Below are positions 55,437 through 64,000 of a stretch of 64,000 nucleotides of DNA, piece by piece. Each line of letters begins with the position of its first letter. The first letter of the stretch is position 1. The DNA lies in NCBI RefSeq assembly GCF_923077115.1, contig NZ_CAKLPX010000004.1, forward strand, positions 62,001-126,000, in the 5' to 3' direction. The translations under genes were made by a program, and so were the position numbers. This DNA is from Sinobacterium norvegicum (GTDB lineage: Bacteria > Pseudomonadota > Gammaproteobacteria > Pseudomonadales > Sinobacteriaceae). The notes below the pieces were generated by a model that made no database searches, had not been told where the DNA came from, and was given only the letters and a program-made list of their open reading frames with translations.

Positions 55437-56996
55437 ATGACAACCAAAAATGACGACTCAGTCACGATTGAAAAAAACCTTAGCCCAGCCCAATTGGTTG
55501 AGAGTGCACTAGCGCGCGGTGAAGGCGAACTTACTGATACCGGTGCCCTGCTTATTACCACCGGCAAGCGTACCGGCCGCTCTCCTGCAGACCGTTTTGT
55601 AGTGAAAGAGCCCAGCACCGAAGACAGCATCGAATGGGGCGGCGTTAACCGTCCTTTCGACGGCGGCAAATTTGACGCCCTATGGTCTCGCGTAGAAGAA
55701 TACCTCCTGTCGAAAGATCACTTCCAACAAGAGCTTCACGTTGGCGCCCACGACGATCACTATCTCCCCGTTGTCGTCAACACCGAGACAGCCTGGCAGA
55801 ACCTTTTCGGCCGCAACATGTTTGTTCGCCCTGAAAGCTATAACCCAAAGAGCAAAGAAGCTTGGACCATCATCAACGCCGCCGGCTTTGAATGTGTGCC
55901 AGAGCGTGACGGCACCAACTCTGACGGTGTTGTTATCCTTAACTTCGCTCAGCGTAAGGTACTACTTGCTGGCATGCGTTACGCCGGTGAAATGAAGAAG
56001 GCAATGTTCTCTGTACAGAACTTCCTGCTACCAGAAAAAGACGTCATGCCTATGCACTGCTCGGCCAACGTCGACGACTCTGGCAACACCACCCTGTTCT
56101 TCGGCTTGTCTGGCACCGGTAAGACCACGCTGTCTGCCGACCCTGCTTGTTCGCTGATTGGTGATGACGAGCACGGATGGGGCAAGGGCACTGTCTTCAA
56201 CATCGAAGGCGGCTGTTACGCTAAGACCATTAACCTTAGCCAGAAGAACGAGCCTATTATTTGGGATGCGATCCGCTTCGGCGCCATCGTTGAAAACGTC
56301 GTTGTCGATGAAGGCCGTCACGCTGACTACGACGATACCACTCTGACGGAGAACGGCCGTTGCGCCTACCCACTAGAGCACGTCGAAAAGCGCGTTATCG
56401 AGAATGCCGCCGGCGAACCTAAGACTGTTATCTTCCTGACCTGTGATGTTTCTGGTGTACTTCCACCCGTATCCATTCTGTCTAAAGAAGCGGCAGCCTT
56501 CCACTTCCTATCAGGTTATACCGCGCGTGTTGGTTCAACCGAACTTGGTGCTGAAGCGGGTATCCACCCAACCTTCTCTACCTGTTTCGGCGCTCCTTTC
56601 ATGCCACGTCCAGCAGGCGAATACGCCGAGCTGTTGATGAAGCGCATCGAGGACTTCGACTCTCGCGTCTACCTGGTTAACACCGGCTGGACCGGTGGTT
56701 CTGGTGCCGCTGGAGGCAACGGTTCACGTTTCCCGATTCCTGTGACTCGCGCCGTTGTAGCCGCCTGTCAGGACGGCAGCCTTGCCAACGTTGAGACCGA
56801 GCAGTTAGACATTCTGAACCTGACCATTCCTAAGGCCATTCCTGGCGTTGATGAGAAATACATCAACCCACGCAAAGCCTATGGCAGCGATGCTGACTAT
56901 GACGAGGAAGCGAAGAAACTGGCTGTATTGTTCCAGGAGAACATTACTAAGTTTGACGTTTCAGGCGAGATTGTTGCTGCCGGCCCCAAGGCTTAA
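55437..56996 (+). CDS. pckA: Phosphoenolpyruvate carboxykinase (ATP)
   Basis: A 519-residue enzyme that converts oxaloacetate to PEP with ATP, the entry to gluconeogenesis. The P-loop [14 protein letters not shown], the metal site and kinase-1b motif ([10 protein letters not shown]), [15 protein letters not shown] in the N-terminal part, and [13 protein letters not shown] near the C-terminus are present. The ATG at 55437 has AGGA 12 bases upstream. Length is near the family norm (about 520-540). It ends with two tandem terminators. Confidence 0.97.
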   Translation: MTTKNDDSVTIEKNLSPAQLVESALARGEGELTDTGALLITTGKRTGRSPADRFVVKEPSTEDSIEWGGVNRPFDGGKFDALWSRVEEYLLSKDHFQQELHVGAHDDHYLPVVVNTETAWQNLFGRNMFVRPESYNPKSKEAWTIINAAGFECVPERDGTNSDGVVILNFAQRKVLLAGMRYAGEMKKAMFSVQNFLLPEKDVMPMHCSANVDDSGNTTLFFGLSGTGKTTLSADPACSLIGDDEHGWGKGTVFNIEGGCYAKTINLSQKNEPIIWDAIRFGAIVENVVVDEGRHADYDDTTLTENGRCAYPLEHVEKRVIENAAGEPKTVIFLTCDVSGVLPPVSILSKEAAAFHFLSGYTARVGSTELGAEAGIHPTFSTCFGAPFMPRPAGEYAELLMKRIEDFDSRVYLVNTGWTGGSGAAGGNGSRFPIPVTRAVVAACQDGSLANVETEQLDILNLTIPKAIPGVDEKYINPRKAYGSDADYDEEAKKLAVLFQENITKFDVSGEIVAAGPKA

Positions 56997-57006
56997 GCAA
57001 CACGCT

Positions 57007-57067
57007 TTACAGCCCCTCGGGGCTGTAAAAAAAGCCGCATTAACTCAACGTTAATGCGGCTTTTTTG
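57007..57067 (+). terminator. Tandem Rho-independent terminators of pckA
   Basis: First hairpin TACAGCCCC/TCGGGGCTGTA with A7 following on the plus strand, then AAAAAAAGCCGCATTAA, loop, TTAATGCGGCTTTTTT. The second has a U-tract on either side, so it can also stop transcription from LysR on the minus strand. The first lacks a T-run on the plus strand (followed by A7), so it mainly counts as a stem. Confidence 0.85.
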
Positions 57068-57087
57068 TGCCCGCCAACCCCGCTTTA

Positions 57088-57978
57088 TCAGCCCTGCCAT
57101 GTTTCGGCAAAACGAATAAAACGCTGTACCACCGCCGATTGGTATTTATCCTGATGATAGAGAAAGTAAAGCTGACGCTGGAACTTCTGGCGCAGCGGCA
57201 ACACAGCCAGCCGTCCGCTGGCAACAGCGTGCTGAGTGGTAATATTCGAGAGAAAACCCAGGCCAAGACCTGCGGCGACGGCGTTCAATACCCCCTCATT
57301 ACTGTCGACCTCAAGGGCCACATCATAGTCGGCAAGACTGGCCGCCAAGCATTCATCAAATTGGCGTCGTGTGCCCGAGCCCGACTCCCGCAAGACCCAG
57401 CGCTGACATTCCAAATCAGTCACATCTGTCACGTCAGCTAACGCAAGGGGATGATCAACGCGGCAGACCACGGCCATTTCATCACGCAGCCACTGCTGGC
57501 GTATCAAGCCTGTTCGACGAATATCAGCCTCGATAAACGCAATATCTAGCTCGAAACGTACCAACGCATCGACCAATTCGACACTGTTACGCATCGATAA
57601 GCGCTGCGAACGCAACGACTGCTGCTGGGAAAAATCGGCCAACAGCTGTGGCAGTAAGCCGCTGCCAATGGTGTGACTGCAACCGATGGTCAAATTACCA
57701 ACCTGCTCGCTATCAGCGAATAAATCCTCGATATCAGTGCAGCGTTGCTGTAACTCCAGCGCCATCGGCAGCAATTGTCGTCCGCGCGCATTTATTTTCA
57801 GTCTATTACTGACCCGGTCAAACAGCGGCTCACCCAACCGGCTCTCCAGCTCTTGCAGCGCCATCGACACCGCAGCCTTGGAGATAAATAGTTGCTCAGC
57901 GGCACCGGCCAAAACTCCTTTATCGACAACGGCGGTAAAGACCTGCAATTGTTTTAACGTCAATCGGCTTGCGTTCAA
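57088..57978 (-). CDS. LysR family transcriptional regulator (YeiE-like)
   Basis: A 296-residue LysR regulator. The N-terminal HTH (LKQLQVFTAVVDKGVLAGAA, LFISKAAVSMALQELESRLG) spans about 8-65, followed by a periplasmic-binding-like effector domain with DIAFIEADIRRTGL and WVLRESGSGTRRQFDECL. These two segments resemble the YeiE/CysB side of the family (IGFIEGP, WILRERGSGTRE), which links it to sulfite and sulfur metabolism. It faces the TDT transporter gene across 100 bases. Target and effector remain inferred. Confidence 0.9.
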   Translation of the reverse strand: MNASRLTLKQLQVFTAVVDKGVLAGAAEQLFISKAAVSMALQELESRLGEPLFDRVSNRLKINARGRQLLPMALELQQRCTDIEDLFADSEQVGNLTIGCSHTIGSGLLPQLLADFSQQQSLRSQRLSMRNSVELVDALVRFELDIAFIEADIRRTGLIRQQWLRDEMAVVCRVDHPLALADVTDVTDLECQRWVLRESGSGTRRQFDECLAASLADYDVALEVDSNEGVLNAVAAGLGLGFLSNITTQHAVASGRLAVLPLRQKFQRQLYFLYHQDKYQSAVVQRFIRFAETWQG

Positions 57979-58078
57979 TTTTTATTAACCATATGTACAA
58001 ATTGTTTAGATATTCTAATCGTTACTCCTCGCTTAAACTAGCCCCATTAACAGCTATTAACCCGGCGTGGTGAATATC

Positions 58079-59026
58079 ATGGTCAAACGTATCCAACACA
58101 ATATCAATCGAGTCCCCACCCCCATGGCCGGCTTAGCCCTGGCCATTGCCAGCCTCGGTTGGGTGTGGGAAAACATGACCGCCGACTACGCTGTTCGCCT
58201 TGCCGGTGCTAGTATTGCCGCTGTTTTGCTGGCGGTATTAGCGGCTAAGTTTATCAGCCAACCAAAGGCATTATTGAATGAACTGGCTCACCCTGTCGTC
58301 GGCAGCGTTATCCCCACTTTTGCCATGGCTTTGATGGTGGTTTCCGCTGCGGTTAATCTCTACCTGCCAACAACCGCCGCCGGATTATGGTTAACCGCCG
58401 TGTTGCTGCACTGCGCCTTTCTGCTGGTGTTTATTGTTCACCGGGTCAAGGATTTTAAGCTGCACCACATGCTGCCAAGCTGGTTCGTGCCCCCCGTCGG
58501 CCTGGCCGTTGCCGCGCTGACCTGCCCCGGTGCCAATTATTATGCGCTGGCTAAGATTATCCTACTCTTCGCCATGACCAGCTATTTAGTGCTGATGCCG
58601 GTGATGATTTACCGTTTGATCTTTGCTGCTGCTATTCCCGATACCGCCAAACCTACCATCGCTATACTGGCCGCACCCTCCAGCCTCTGTTTAGCCGCGT
58701 ATTTAAGCCTGGTTGATCACCCATCTCTGTTGCTCACCGCAGTCTTAGCCGGCATTGCCGTGCTGATGACGGTGGTTATCTATATGGCATTTTTCCATCT
58801 ACTGAGATTACCATTCAGCCCAGGTTACGCCGCCTTCACCTTTCCCACAGTGATCAGCGCCACTGCGCTGTTCAAAACAGCCGAGCTCGCCGGCCAGTAT
58901 CCCGGCATCAGTGAGTACGCCAGCACACTGAATCATGCCGCCGTAATAGAGCTGCTGATTGCCACCGTCATTGTCGGTTATGTCGCGGCGCGCTATGTGA
59001 ATAGCTATTTCGCCAAGCCAGCTTAA
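58079..59026 (+). CDS. TDT family transporter (tellurite/sulfite/C4-dicarboxylate permease type)
   Basis: A 315-residue protein with about ten membrane helices of the TDT/SLAC1-like family (PF03595-type): the opening IQHNINRVPTPMAGLALAIA and ALAKIILLFAMTSYL segments match. Family members export sulfite (Ssu1), transport malate or tellurite-linked anions. Divergent orientation to a YeiE-like LysR gene suggests sulfite efflux, but this is inferred. The start at 58079 is chosen; two GTG codons just upstream would add four residues. Confidence 0.88.
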   Translation: MVKRIQHNINRVPTPMAGLALAIASLGWVWENMTADYAVRLAGASIAAVLLAVLAAKFISQPKALLNELAHPVVGSVIPTFAMALMVVSAAVNLYLPTTAAGLWLTAVLLHCAFLLVFIVHRVKDFKLHHMLPSWFVPPVGLAVAALTCPGANYYALAKIILLFAMTSYLVLMPVMIYRLIFAAAIPDTAKPTIAILAAPSSLCLAAYLSLVDHPSLLLTAVLAGIAVLMTVVIYMAFFHLLRLPFSPGYAAFTFPTVISATALFKTAELAGQYPGISEYASTLNHAAVIELLIATVIVGYVAARYVNSYFAKPA

Positions 59027-59155
59027 TCTGGGTTGCATAAACGGATGCAGTGAACCAAAGTGCTTCCTGCTGCGTAACTCTCTGTGTTAGTTAACAAAGG
59101 CGGACTCTTTGGCGAGGGCCGCCTGTTATTGCCAGCCACAGTCGAGACGTGTTCT

Positions 59156-59785
59156 ATGCTACTTGAAACCGATATTATTAATGACCTTCCCGAACGCTAC
59201 AGAGTACAACTGATAAACTCATTGTCTGGCTATAAATCGGCGAATTTAATCGGCAGCTGCAACGCGCAAGGCCTGCTCAATCTGGCGCTGTTTAGCTCGG
59301 TCTTTCATGTCGGTGCCTCACCCGCTTTGATCGGCCTTCTATCGCGGCCTGACAGCGTCCCCCGGCATACATTGGAGAACATTCGTGCCACCGGCGAATT
59401 CACCGTCAACAGCGTCAGCACTGCTCTTTATCGCCAGGCGCATCTCTGCTCGGCCCGCTCCGATCGTAGTCAATCAGAGTTTGACTTTGCACAACTGACG
59501 CCCCAATTCAAAAAAGGCCACCGCGCACCGGCTGTTCAACAGAGCCCGCTGAGCATTTACCTGACCCTGAGGGAGATAACCCCCATAGAGGCCAACAATA
59601 CGGTGCTGATCATCGGTCAAGTGCAGGCGATAGAGCTGCCGCAACAAGCACTGAGTGAGGATGGTTTTATCGACCATCAACTGCTCGACACCATCTGTGT
59701 CTCAGGCCTGGATAGCTACCACAAGACACAGCCTATCGCTCGGCTTGGCCATGCCAAGATGCCGACATCAGCCACCGAGGCCTAA
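59156..59785 (+). CDS. Flavin reductase family protein
   Basis: A 209-residue FMN-binding split-barrel protein. The segments YKSANLIGSCNAQGLLNLALFSS (FMN loop), VGASPALIGLLSRPDSVPRHTL and HTLENIRATGEFTVNSVS are typical of the NADH:flavin oxidoreductase/flavin reductase group. The ATG at 59156 gives MLLETDIINDLPERY; longer upstream starts add an unlikely sequence. It follows the TDT gene by 129 bases and precedes rraA. Its substrate is unknown; it could supply reduced flavin to other enzymes. Confidence 0.85.
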   Translation: MLLETDIINDLPERYRVQLINSLSGYKSANLIGSCNAQGLLNLALFSSVFHVGASPALIGLLSRPDSVPRHTLENIRATGEFTVNSVSTALYRQAHLCSARSDRSQSEFDFAQLTPQFKKGHRAPAVQQSPLSIYLTLREITPIEANNTVLIIGQVQAIELPQQALSEDGFIDHQLLDTICVSGLDSYHKTQPIARLGHAKMPTSATEA

Positions 59786-59901
59786 AATAATCCACAACAT
59801 CACCTCAACATATAGCCGCTATTGATTTGCCATCATTCCCCGCAAGCATTTGGCGCGTTACTATCCAAGGCTAGAGATTCCGTTAAATGATGAGGCCAGC
59901 A

Positions 59902-60402
59902 GTGAGCAATAATAACCAAAAGATTTCCACACCCGACCTCTGTGATAAGTATCCCGAGGTACAGGTACTGGCCCCACTGTTCAATAACTATGGCGGCATT
60001 CGTAGCTTTGGCGGTGAGGTAGTGACCGTGAAGTGTTTTGAAGATAACTCTCTGGTAAAGGAACAGGCCAGCTATAACGGCATCGGCAAGGTGATGGTGG
60101 TCGACGGCGGCGGCTCGCTTAGACGAGCCTTACTCGGCGATATGATTGCCGAAGATGCCGCCAAGAATGGCTGGGAAGGCATTATAATTTATGGCTGCAT
60201 CCGCGATGTCGATGAAATAGGCAACACCTCCATCGGCGTTCAGGCGCTCAATACCATGCCGGTGAAAACCGAAAAACGCGGTGCTGGCGACTTAAATATT
60301 GCCGTCACCTTTGCCGGCCAGACTATTCGTCCGCGCCAGTATATCTATGCCGACAACAACGGGATTATTGTCAGTGACCACCCACTGAGCATGCCTCAGT
60401 AG
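59902..60402 (+). CDS. rraA: RraA family protein (ribonuclease activity regulator type)
   Basis: A 166-residue protein of the RraA/HMG-aldolase-like fold. [20 protein letters not shown] at the N-terminus, [49 protein letters not shown] and the [14 protein letters not shown] end match E. coli RraA, an inhibitor of RNase E. A GTG at 59902 with GAGG six bases before it is the preferred start; ATGs at 59887 and 59890 are alternatives. Some family members are aldolases instead. Confidence 0.9.
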   Translation: MSNNNQKISTPDLCDKYPEVQVLAPLFNNYGGIRSFGGEVVTVKCFEDNSLVKEQASYNGIGKVMVVDGGGSLRRALLGDMIAEDAAKNGWEGIIIYGCIRDVDEIGNTSIGVQALNTMPVKTEKRGAGDLNIAVTFAGQTIRPRQYIYADNNGIIVSDHPLSMPQ

Positions 60403-60410
60403 TGGCGATA

Positions 60411-60437
60411 AAAAAAGCGGCCTTAGCCGCTTTTTTA
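60411..60437 (+). terminator. Rho-independent terminator, bidirectional
   Basis: AAAAAAGCGGC, CTTA, GCCGCTTTTTT forms a symmetric stem between convergent rraA and the SDR gene. Confidence 0.9.
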
Positions 60438-60450
60438 TTGCTCCGACCAA

Positions 60451-61206
60451 TCAGCCCATATAGGCTTGGCCACCATCGATGGCAATGCTCTGGCCGTTGA
60501 CATAACGGCTGTTTTCGCCACACAGTTGAGCAACAAATTTACCGATATCCTCTTCGCAGTCGCCGACATAGCCCTGTGGGATTGAGGCCAGATACGCCTC
60601 GGCCTCATCCTGCATATTCTCCAGCCACCATTTCATGCCCGGTGATTGCGCATGGGGGAGAATAACATTGGTGCGAATGCCATCGCCGCCCCACTCGCTT
60701 GCCGCCGCCTTGCTGAGAGCACGAATCGCCTCTTTGACCGCCGCATAAGCGCCATAGCCACTGGCATCCCAGCGCTTTGCCGAGGTCGAGGCCAGGTTGA
60801 TAATACTGCCATCGCCTTTGAGGTGTGGGTGACAGATTTTCATCAACCGCAATACCGCCAGCGGGCCGGATTCGAAACCGGCAGTAAAGCTTTCATCTCT
60901 CACCTCAAACAGCTTACCTAGAGGAACTTCTTGGGCGTTGTTAACCAGGATATTCAGCCCGCCCAGCTCATTAACCACGCGGTCGACACAGGCCTGCATC
61001 GACGCTTGGTCTTTAACATCGAGCTCAAGCGCTATCGCCTTGCCGCCTCGGGCCTCGATCAATTCTACTGTTGTTTGGCATTTACTCAAGGTTCGCCCGG
61101 TCACTGCTATTGCAGCACCTTCGGTCGCCATGGCCAGCGCAATACCCTGGCCAACACCCTGACCGGCACCAGTGATTAACGCCACTTTGTTATCGAGTAC
61201 ACCCAT
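60451..61206 (-). CDS. SDR family oxidoreductase
   Basis: A 251-residue short-chain dehydrogenase. TGAGQGVGQGIALAM (cofactor glycine motif), and catalytic Ser-Tyr-Lys as NLASTSAKRW...YGAYAAVKEAI. The NNAG motif is changed to NNAQ. The C-terminal YVNGQSIAIDGGQ is normal. Neighbours are a hydroxyacid-dehydrogenase gene and a hydrolase on the same strand with small gaps, so a catabolic or lipid-related operon is possible. Substrate unknown. Confidence 0.9.
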   Translation of the reverse strand: MGVLDNKVALITGAGQGVGQGIALAMATEGAAIAVTGRTLSKCQTTVELIEARGGKAIALELDVKDQASMQACVDRVVNELGGLNILVNNAQEVPLGKLFEVRDESFTAGFESGPLAVLRLMKICHPHLKGDGSIINLASTSAKRWDASGYGAYAAVKEAIRALSKAAASEWGGDGIRTNVILPHAQSPGMKWWLENMQDEAEAYLASIPQGYVGDCEEDIGKFVAQLCGENSRYVNGQSIAIDGGQAYMG

Positions 61207-61328
61207 TTGAGAAACCTCACTGTTATTTTATGGTGACTCAGAGTAACCCAATCGCCCGATCAACAACATTAGCATCGGGTAAGTAGACAGTGGCGGTGAA
61301 AGTCTCTACTCGCCACTGGCGATGTTGC

Positions 61329-62195
61329 TTATTTTTTCAATCGAGCCAATAAGCTAGAGGTATCCCAACGGTTGCCGCCGATGTTTTGAACGTCTTTATA
61401 GAATTGGTCAACCAGTGCTGTGACCGGCAGGCTGGCACCATTATTGTCGGCCTCGTTGAGACAGATTGACAGGTCTTTGCGCATCCAGTCGACGGCAAAA
61501 CCGTGCTCGTATTCGCCGGCAATCATTGTCTTATGCCGATTATCCATCTGCCAGGACTGTGCCGCCCCCTTCGATATCACATCAATCACCTGCTCGACAT
61601 CCAACCCCGCCTGCTCAGCAAAATGGATGCCCTCACTTAGCCCCTGAACCAGGCCGGCAATGCAGATCTGGTTGACCATCTTGGTTAACTGGCCCGCACC
61701 AGCAGCGCCCATCAGTTGGGTTTTCTTGGCGTATACATCCATCACCGTGACGATTTGTTCAAAGATCTCCGCCTCACCGCCACACATAATAGTCAGCTGA
61801 CCGTTGATTGCCCCCTGCTCACCGCCGGAGACCGGCGCATCGATAAAGCCAATATTCTGGGCGGCACAAGCGTTGGCCAACTCCCTGGCCACCGCCGCAG
61901 AAGCTGTGGTGTGGTCGACCAACACCGCTCCCGATCTCATCGTCGACAACACCCCGTCACCACCAATGGTAACCGAGCGTAAATCATCATCGTTACCGAC
62001 ACACATCAACACCACATCAGCATCAGCCGCTGCTGCAGCGGGGGTAATGGCACAGCGGCCGCCATATTGCTGCACCCAGGCCTCTGCCTTGGCGGTGGTG
62101 CGGTTATACACCGTAACATCGAGGCCGCTGGCCAATAAATGACCGGCCATGGGATACCCCATCACTCCCAACCCAATAAAACTCACTTTCATCAC
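61329..62195 (-). CDS. NAD(P)-dependent oxidoreductase, 3-hydroxyisobutyrate dehydrogenase family
   Basis: A 288-residue beta-hydroxyacid dehydrogenase. The N-terminal fold FIGLGVMGYPMAGHLL, substrate motif FIDAPVSGGEQGA, and catalytic lysine in AGQLTKMVNQ are present. The substrate could be 3-hydroxyisobutyrate, tartronate semialdehyde or another; the sequence does not decide. The SDR gene lies 122 bases further along the strand, and the hydrolase gene ends 27 bases upstream. Either of the first two methionines could start it. Confidence 0.92.
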   Translation of the reverse strand: MMKVSFIGLGVMGYPMAGHLLASGLDVTVYNRTTAKAEAWVQQYGGRCAITPAAAAADADVVLMCVGNDDDLRSVTIGGDGVLSTMRSGAVLVDHTTASAAVARELANACAAQNIGFIDAPVSGGEQGAINGQLTIMCGGEAEIFEQIVTVMDVYAKKTQLMGAAGAGQLTKMVNQICIAGLVQGLSEGIHFAEQAGLDVEQVIDVISKGAAQSWQMDNRHKTMIAGEYEHGFAVDWMRKDLSICLNEADNNGASLPVTALVDQFYKDVQNIGGNRWDTSSLLARLKK

Positions 62196-62222
62196 ACTGC
62201 CCCTTGTTAAATGACTCGATAT

Positions 62223-63161
62223 TTATTGCCGAATAATCAGGTAGCGTTCAATCGCGCTAAACACTTGTCGACGGTAAAATTCACTCTCGCAGACCACATG
62301 ATGACGCATCGCCTCGATGGTTTGTATCTTAGCCCGCGGAAATTTACTGCGCACCACAGGGAGGTTATGCCGCCAATCGACAGTAAAGTCGCCTGTTCCC
62401 TGCAGCACCAATACCCGCTGCTCACTCAGCGGCAATTTTTTAAAGCGTTCGATCCAGCGCGCCATCGAGGTAATCCACTCCAACGGCTGCTTACGGCACT
62501 GCAGCGGGTCTTGATGGCTGAGAAAGTCGAGAAACTCTTGATCGTGGGAGTTGAGTGTAAAGGTACGCTGCAAGTCGGACACAGATCGCTTCAGCAGCCA
62601 GTGACCCCAGCGTTTTGTCGCCCAGGCATGCGGCCTAATGAGAGGGGCCATCAGTACTGCCTTGTCGGCAATACCGGGGTTCTCTAGTAGATAGGTCATT
62701 ACCGCGGCACCACCGGTGCTTTGACCAAACAGATAAACAGGGCCTTCGACCTTATCCTCGACCAATAACCGCAGCCGATGCAGGGCATCAATATAGCAGC
62801 TAAAGCTGTGTATATTGGCCACTTCGCCACTGCTTAAACCGTGTCCGGGCAGATCGAATAACACCACATTTAAACCCTGCTGCAAACACCATTCTACCAG
62901 GTGTTTATACAAAGCCGAATGGTCGTAATAGCCGTGTACCACTATGCAGGTAGGCGCCGACACATCGGTGATAAAACCTTGGTAGACCAGGTCGAATTCA
63001 CCGCTGCTGAAACGGCCAATCGACTGTGTTATGTGCTCGAAGCGGTGATCAAAATCAATGCCATAATATGCCACGTAGTCCCTTGCCTGTTCATCGAGGG
63101 GCTGCTGCCAAGACTGCTCAAAGGTCGGAAGATACTGCCGCAGCTGACTGAAGTGAATCAT
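62223..63161 (-). CDS. Alpha/beta hydrolase (lysophospholipase-like)
   Basis: A 312-residue hydrolase. CIVVHGYYDHSALYKHLVE (oxyanion loop), DLPGHGLSSGE, the nucleophile elbow GQSTGGAAVMTYL with Ser, LVLQGTGDFTVDW (acid), and MRHHVVCESE (His) make a full triad. The pattern is that of monoglyceride lipase/lysophospholipase. First gene of the SDR-containing minus-strand group. No signal peptide, so cytosolic. Confidence 0.9.
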   Translation of the reverse strand: MIHFSQLRQYLPTFEQSWQQPLDEQARDYVAYYGIDFDHRFEHITQSIGRFSSGEFDLVYQGFITDVSAPTCIVVHGYYDHSALYKHLVEWCLQQGLNVVLFDLPGHGLSSGEVANIHSFSCYIDALHRLRLLVEDKVEGPVYLFGQSTGGAAVMTYLLENPGIADKAVLMAPLIRPHAWATKRWGHWLLKRSVSDLQRTFTLNSHDQEFLDFLSHQDPLQCRKQPLEWITSMARWIERFKKLPLSEQRVLVLQGTGDFTVDWRHNLPVVRSKFPRAKIQTIEAMRHHVVCESEFYRRQVFSAIERYLIIRQ

Positions 63162-63263
63162 AGTGAACGGATACTCAAATAGTGTTGATAAAGCGCGAAT
63201 TTTGTTGCGCGCAAGTGTACCGGCATCAAGTTATTAGAAAATTGCATTAGGACAAAAAAGCCC

Positions 63264-63299
63264 AAAAAAAAACCGCAGTGCCTTTCAGCACTGCGGTTT
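63264..63299 (-). terminator. Rho-independent terminator of fba
   Basis: Read on the minus strand, AAACCGCAGTGC, TGAAAG loop, GCACTGCGGTTT is followed by T9. It lies 20 bases after the fba stop. Confidence 0.92.
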
Positions 63300-63319
63300 A
63301 GTGTACAACACGATTGAGC

Positions 63320-64000
63320 TTACAGCTCGCCACGCTCGTACTTCATCGACATATCATCGAGGTTAATAGCTTTCATTTTGCTGGCGTTGCCGGCGGTACC
63401 AAACACTTCATAGCGGTCGATACAGATTTGCTTCATCGCATCGAGCTGTGCCTTGAGATACTTGCGCGGGTCAAATTCGGCAGGGTTTTCAGCCAGAAAA
63501 CGTCGAGTAGCACCGGTGGAGGCCAGGCGAAGATCAGTATCGATATTAATCTTGCGGACACCGTGCTTAATGCCCTCGGCAATTTGCTCAACCGGGACAC
63601 CGTAAGTCTCAGGGATGGCACCACCAAACTCGTTGATGATTGCCAACCACTCCTGTGGCACCGAGGAAGAACCGTGCATGACGAGGTGAGTGTTGGGAAT
63701 ACGCTTGTGGATTTCTTTGATGCGATCGATGGCCAAAATATCACCGGTAGGGGGACGGGTGAATTTGTAGGCGCCGTGCGAGGTACCACAGGCAATGGCC
63801 AAGGCGTCGACGCCGGTCTTGGCAACAAAGTCAGCGGCCTCTTCTGGGTCGGTCAGCATCTGGTCCATGCTTAATTTACCCGCGGCGCCAACACCATCTT
63901 CTTCGCCGGCTTCACCGGTTTCAAGCGAGCCCAAACAACCGAGTTCACCCTCGACAGAAACACCACAGGCGTGGGCCATTTCAACGGTGCGGCGGGTAAC
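63320..64000 (-). CDS. fba: Class II fructose-bisphosphate aldolase (3' part only)
   Basis: The C-terminal 226 residues of a class II aldolase; the 5' end lies beyond the window, so the frame is open through base 64000 ([20 protein letters not shown]). Zinc-ligand and acid segments are visible: [28 protein letters not shown], and INIDTDLRL. The length and motifs suit the Calvin-cycle-type (longer) subgroup, which splits fructose-1,6-bisphosphate in glycolysis and works in reverse for gluconeogenesis. Its terminator follows directly. Confidence 0.95.
   Translation of the reverse strand, partial: VTRRTVEMAHACGVSVEGELGCLGSLETGEAGEEDGVGAAGKLSMDQMLTDPEEAADFVAKTGVDALAIACGTSHGAYKFTRPPTGDILAIDRIKEIHKRIPNTHLVMHGSSSVPQEWLAIINEFGGAIPETYGVPVEQIAEGIKHGVRKINIDTDLRLASTGATRRFLAENPAEFDPRKYLKAQLDAMKQICIDRYEVFGTAGNASKMKAINLDDMSMKYERGEL

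Noticed and set aside
57067-57441. 124-codon plus-strand frame opposite the LysR gene
   Set aside because: Antisense shadow of a clear LysR gene; no ribosome site or family pattern.
62211-62687. 158-codon plus-strand frame opposite the alpha/beta hydrolase
   Set aside because: Antisense to a gene with a full catalytic triad; composition is a shadow.
63314-63874. 186-codon plus-strand frame opposite fba
   Set aside because: Antisense shadow of the aldolase, which has all family motifs.
1-64000. CRISPR array, prophage, transposon or integron
   Set aside because: No regularly spaced repeats, integrase, transposase or phage genes were seen anywhere in the window.

Overview
The window is an ordinary, densely coded stretch of a gammaproteobacterial chromosome. 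Gene families and gene order (pepP-ubiH-ubiI next to zapA-6S RNA-fau; glnA-ntrB-ntrC; gpmI-envC-ctpA-yibQ opposite rhodanese-grxC-secB; asmA-mutY-yggX; hisB-hisH; hslO-pckA; serA opposite a D-2-hydroxyglutarate dehydrogenase) resemble Pseudomonas and its marine relatives. Moderate GC, the DUF3450/ExbB energiser genes and the order point to a marine Cellvibrionales/Spongiibacterales-type bacterium. That placement is an inference from gene content, not a measured phylogeny. I see no insertion sequence, prophage, integron or CRISPR array.

Layout. 1-2.3 kb: the end of a TonB-energising operon (DUF3450 protein, ExbB-like protein with a periplasmic extension, start of a second ExbB). 2.6-9.1 kb, minus strand: folA, a DUF3010 gene, thyA, lgt, a TauE-type permease, ptsP and rppH. 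9.3-14.6 kb: a HAD phosphatase, rlmI, gcvH, and an iron ABC permease/binding-protein pair under a Fur-type box. 14.7-21.1 kb: ubiI-ubiH-pepP-ygfB, with the TIGR02449/zapA/6S RNA/fau block opposite, then a 49-codon membrane peptide gene. 21.3-28.7 kb: ilvA/rpiA, a D2HGDH-FAH operon opposite serA, and thiI. 28.7-33.3 kb: the nitrogen control unit glnA-ntrB-ntrC with a sigma-54 promoter and NtrC-type sites. 33.3-37.3 kb, minus strand: trmL, a MscS channel, a halogenase-like flavoprotein, secB, grxC and a rhodanese.

37.5-46.2 kb: gpmI-envC-ctpA-yibQ on the plus strand; hisF, hslR and yrfG on the minus strand; nudE; an unknown 85-residue protein; and a thioredoxin-like membrane protein. 46.4-52.6 kb: a Bax-type glucosaminidase lipoprotein, a second MscS-type channel, tRNA-Phe, yggX, mutY and an AsmA protein. 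52.8-57.0 kb: hisB, hisH, hslO, pckA. 57.1-64 kb: a YeiE-like LysR regulator opposite a TDT-family transporter, a flavin reductase, rraA, an SDR, a 3-hydroxyisobutyrate-dehydrogenase-like enzyme, an alpha/beta hydrolase, and the 3' part of class II fructose-bisphosphate aldolase.

The genes mainly serve nucleotide (folA, thyA), quinone, amino-acid and central carbon metabolism, nitrogen regulation and envelope upkeep. No complete novel system is visible. The points most worth following are the lone halogenase-like flavoprotein, the D2HGDH-FAH pair facing serA, the unannotated 49-codon peptide, the YeiE-like/TDT pair, and the transporter and histidine genes whose usual partners are missing locally.
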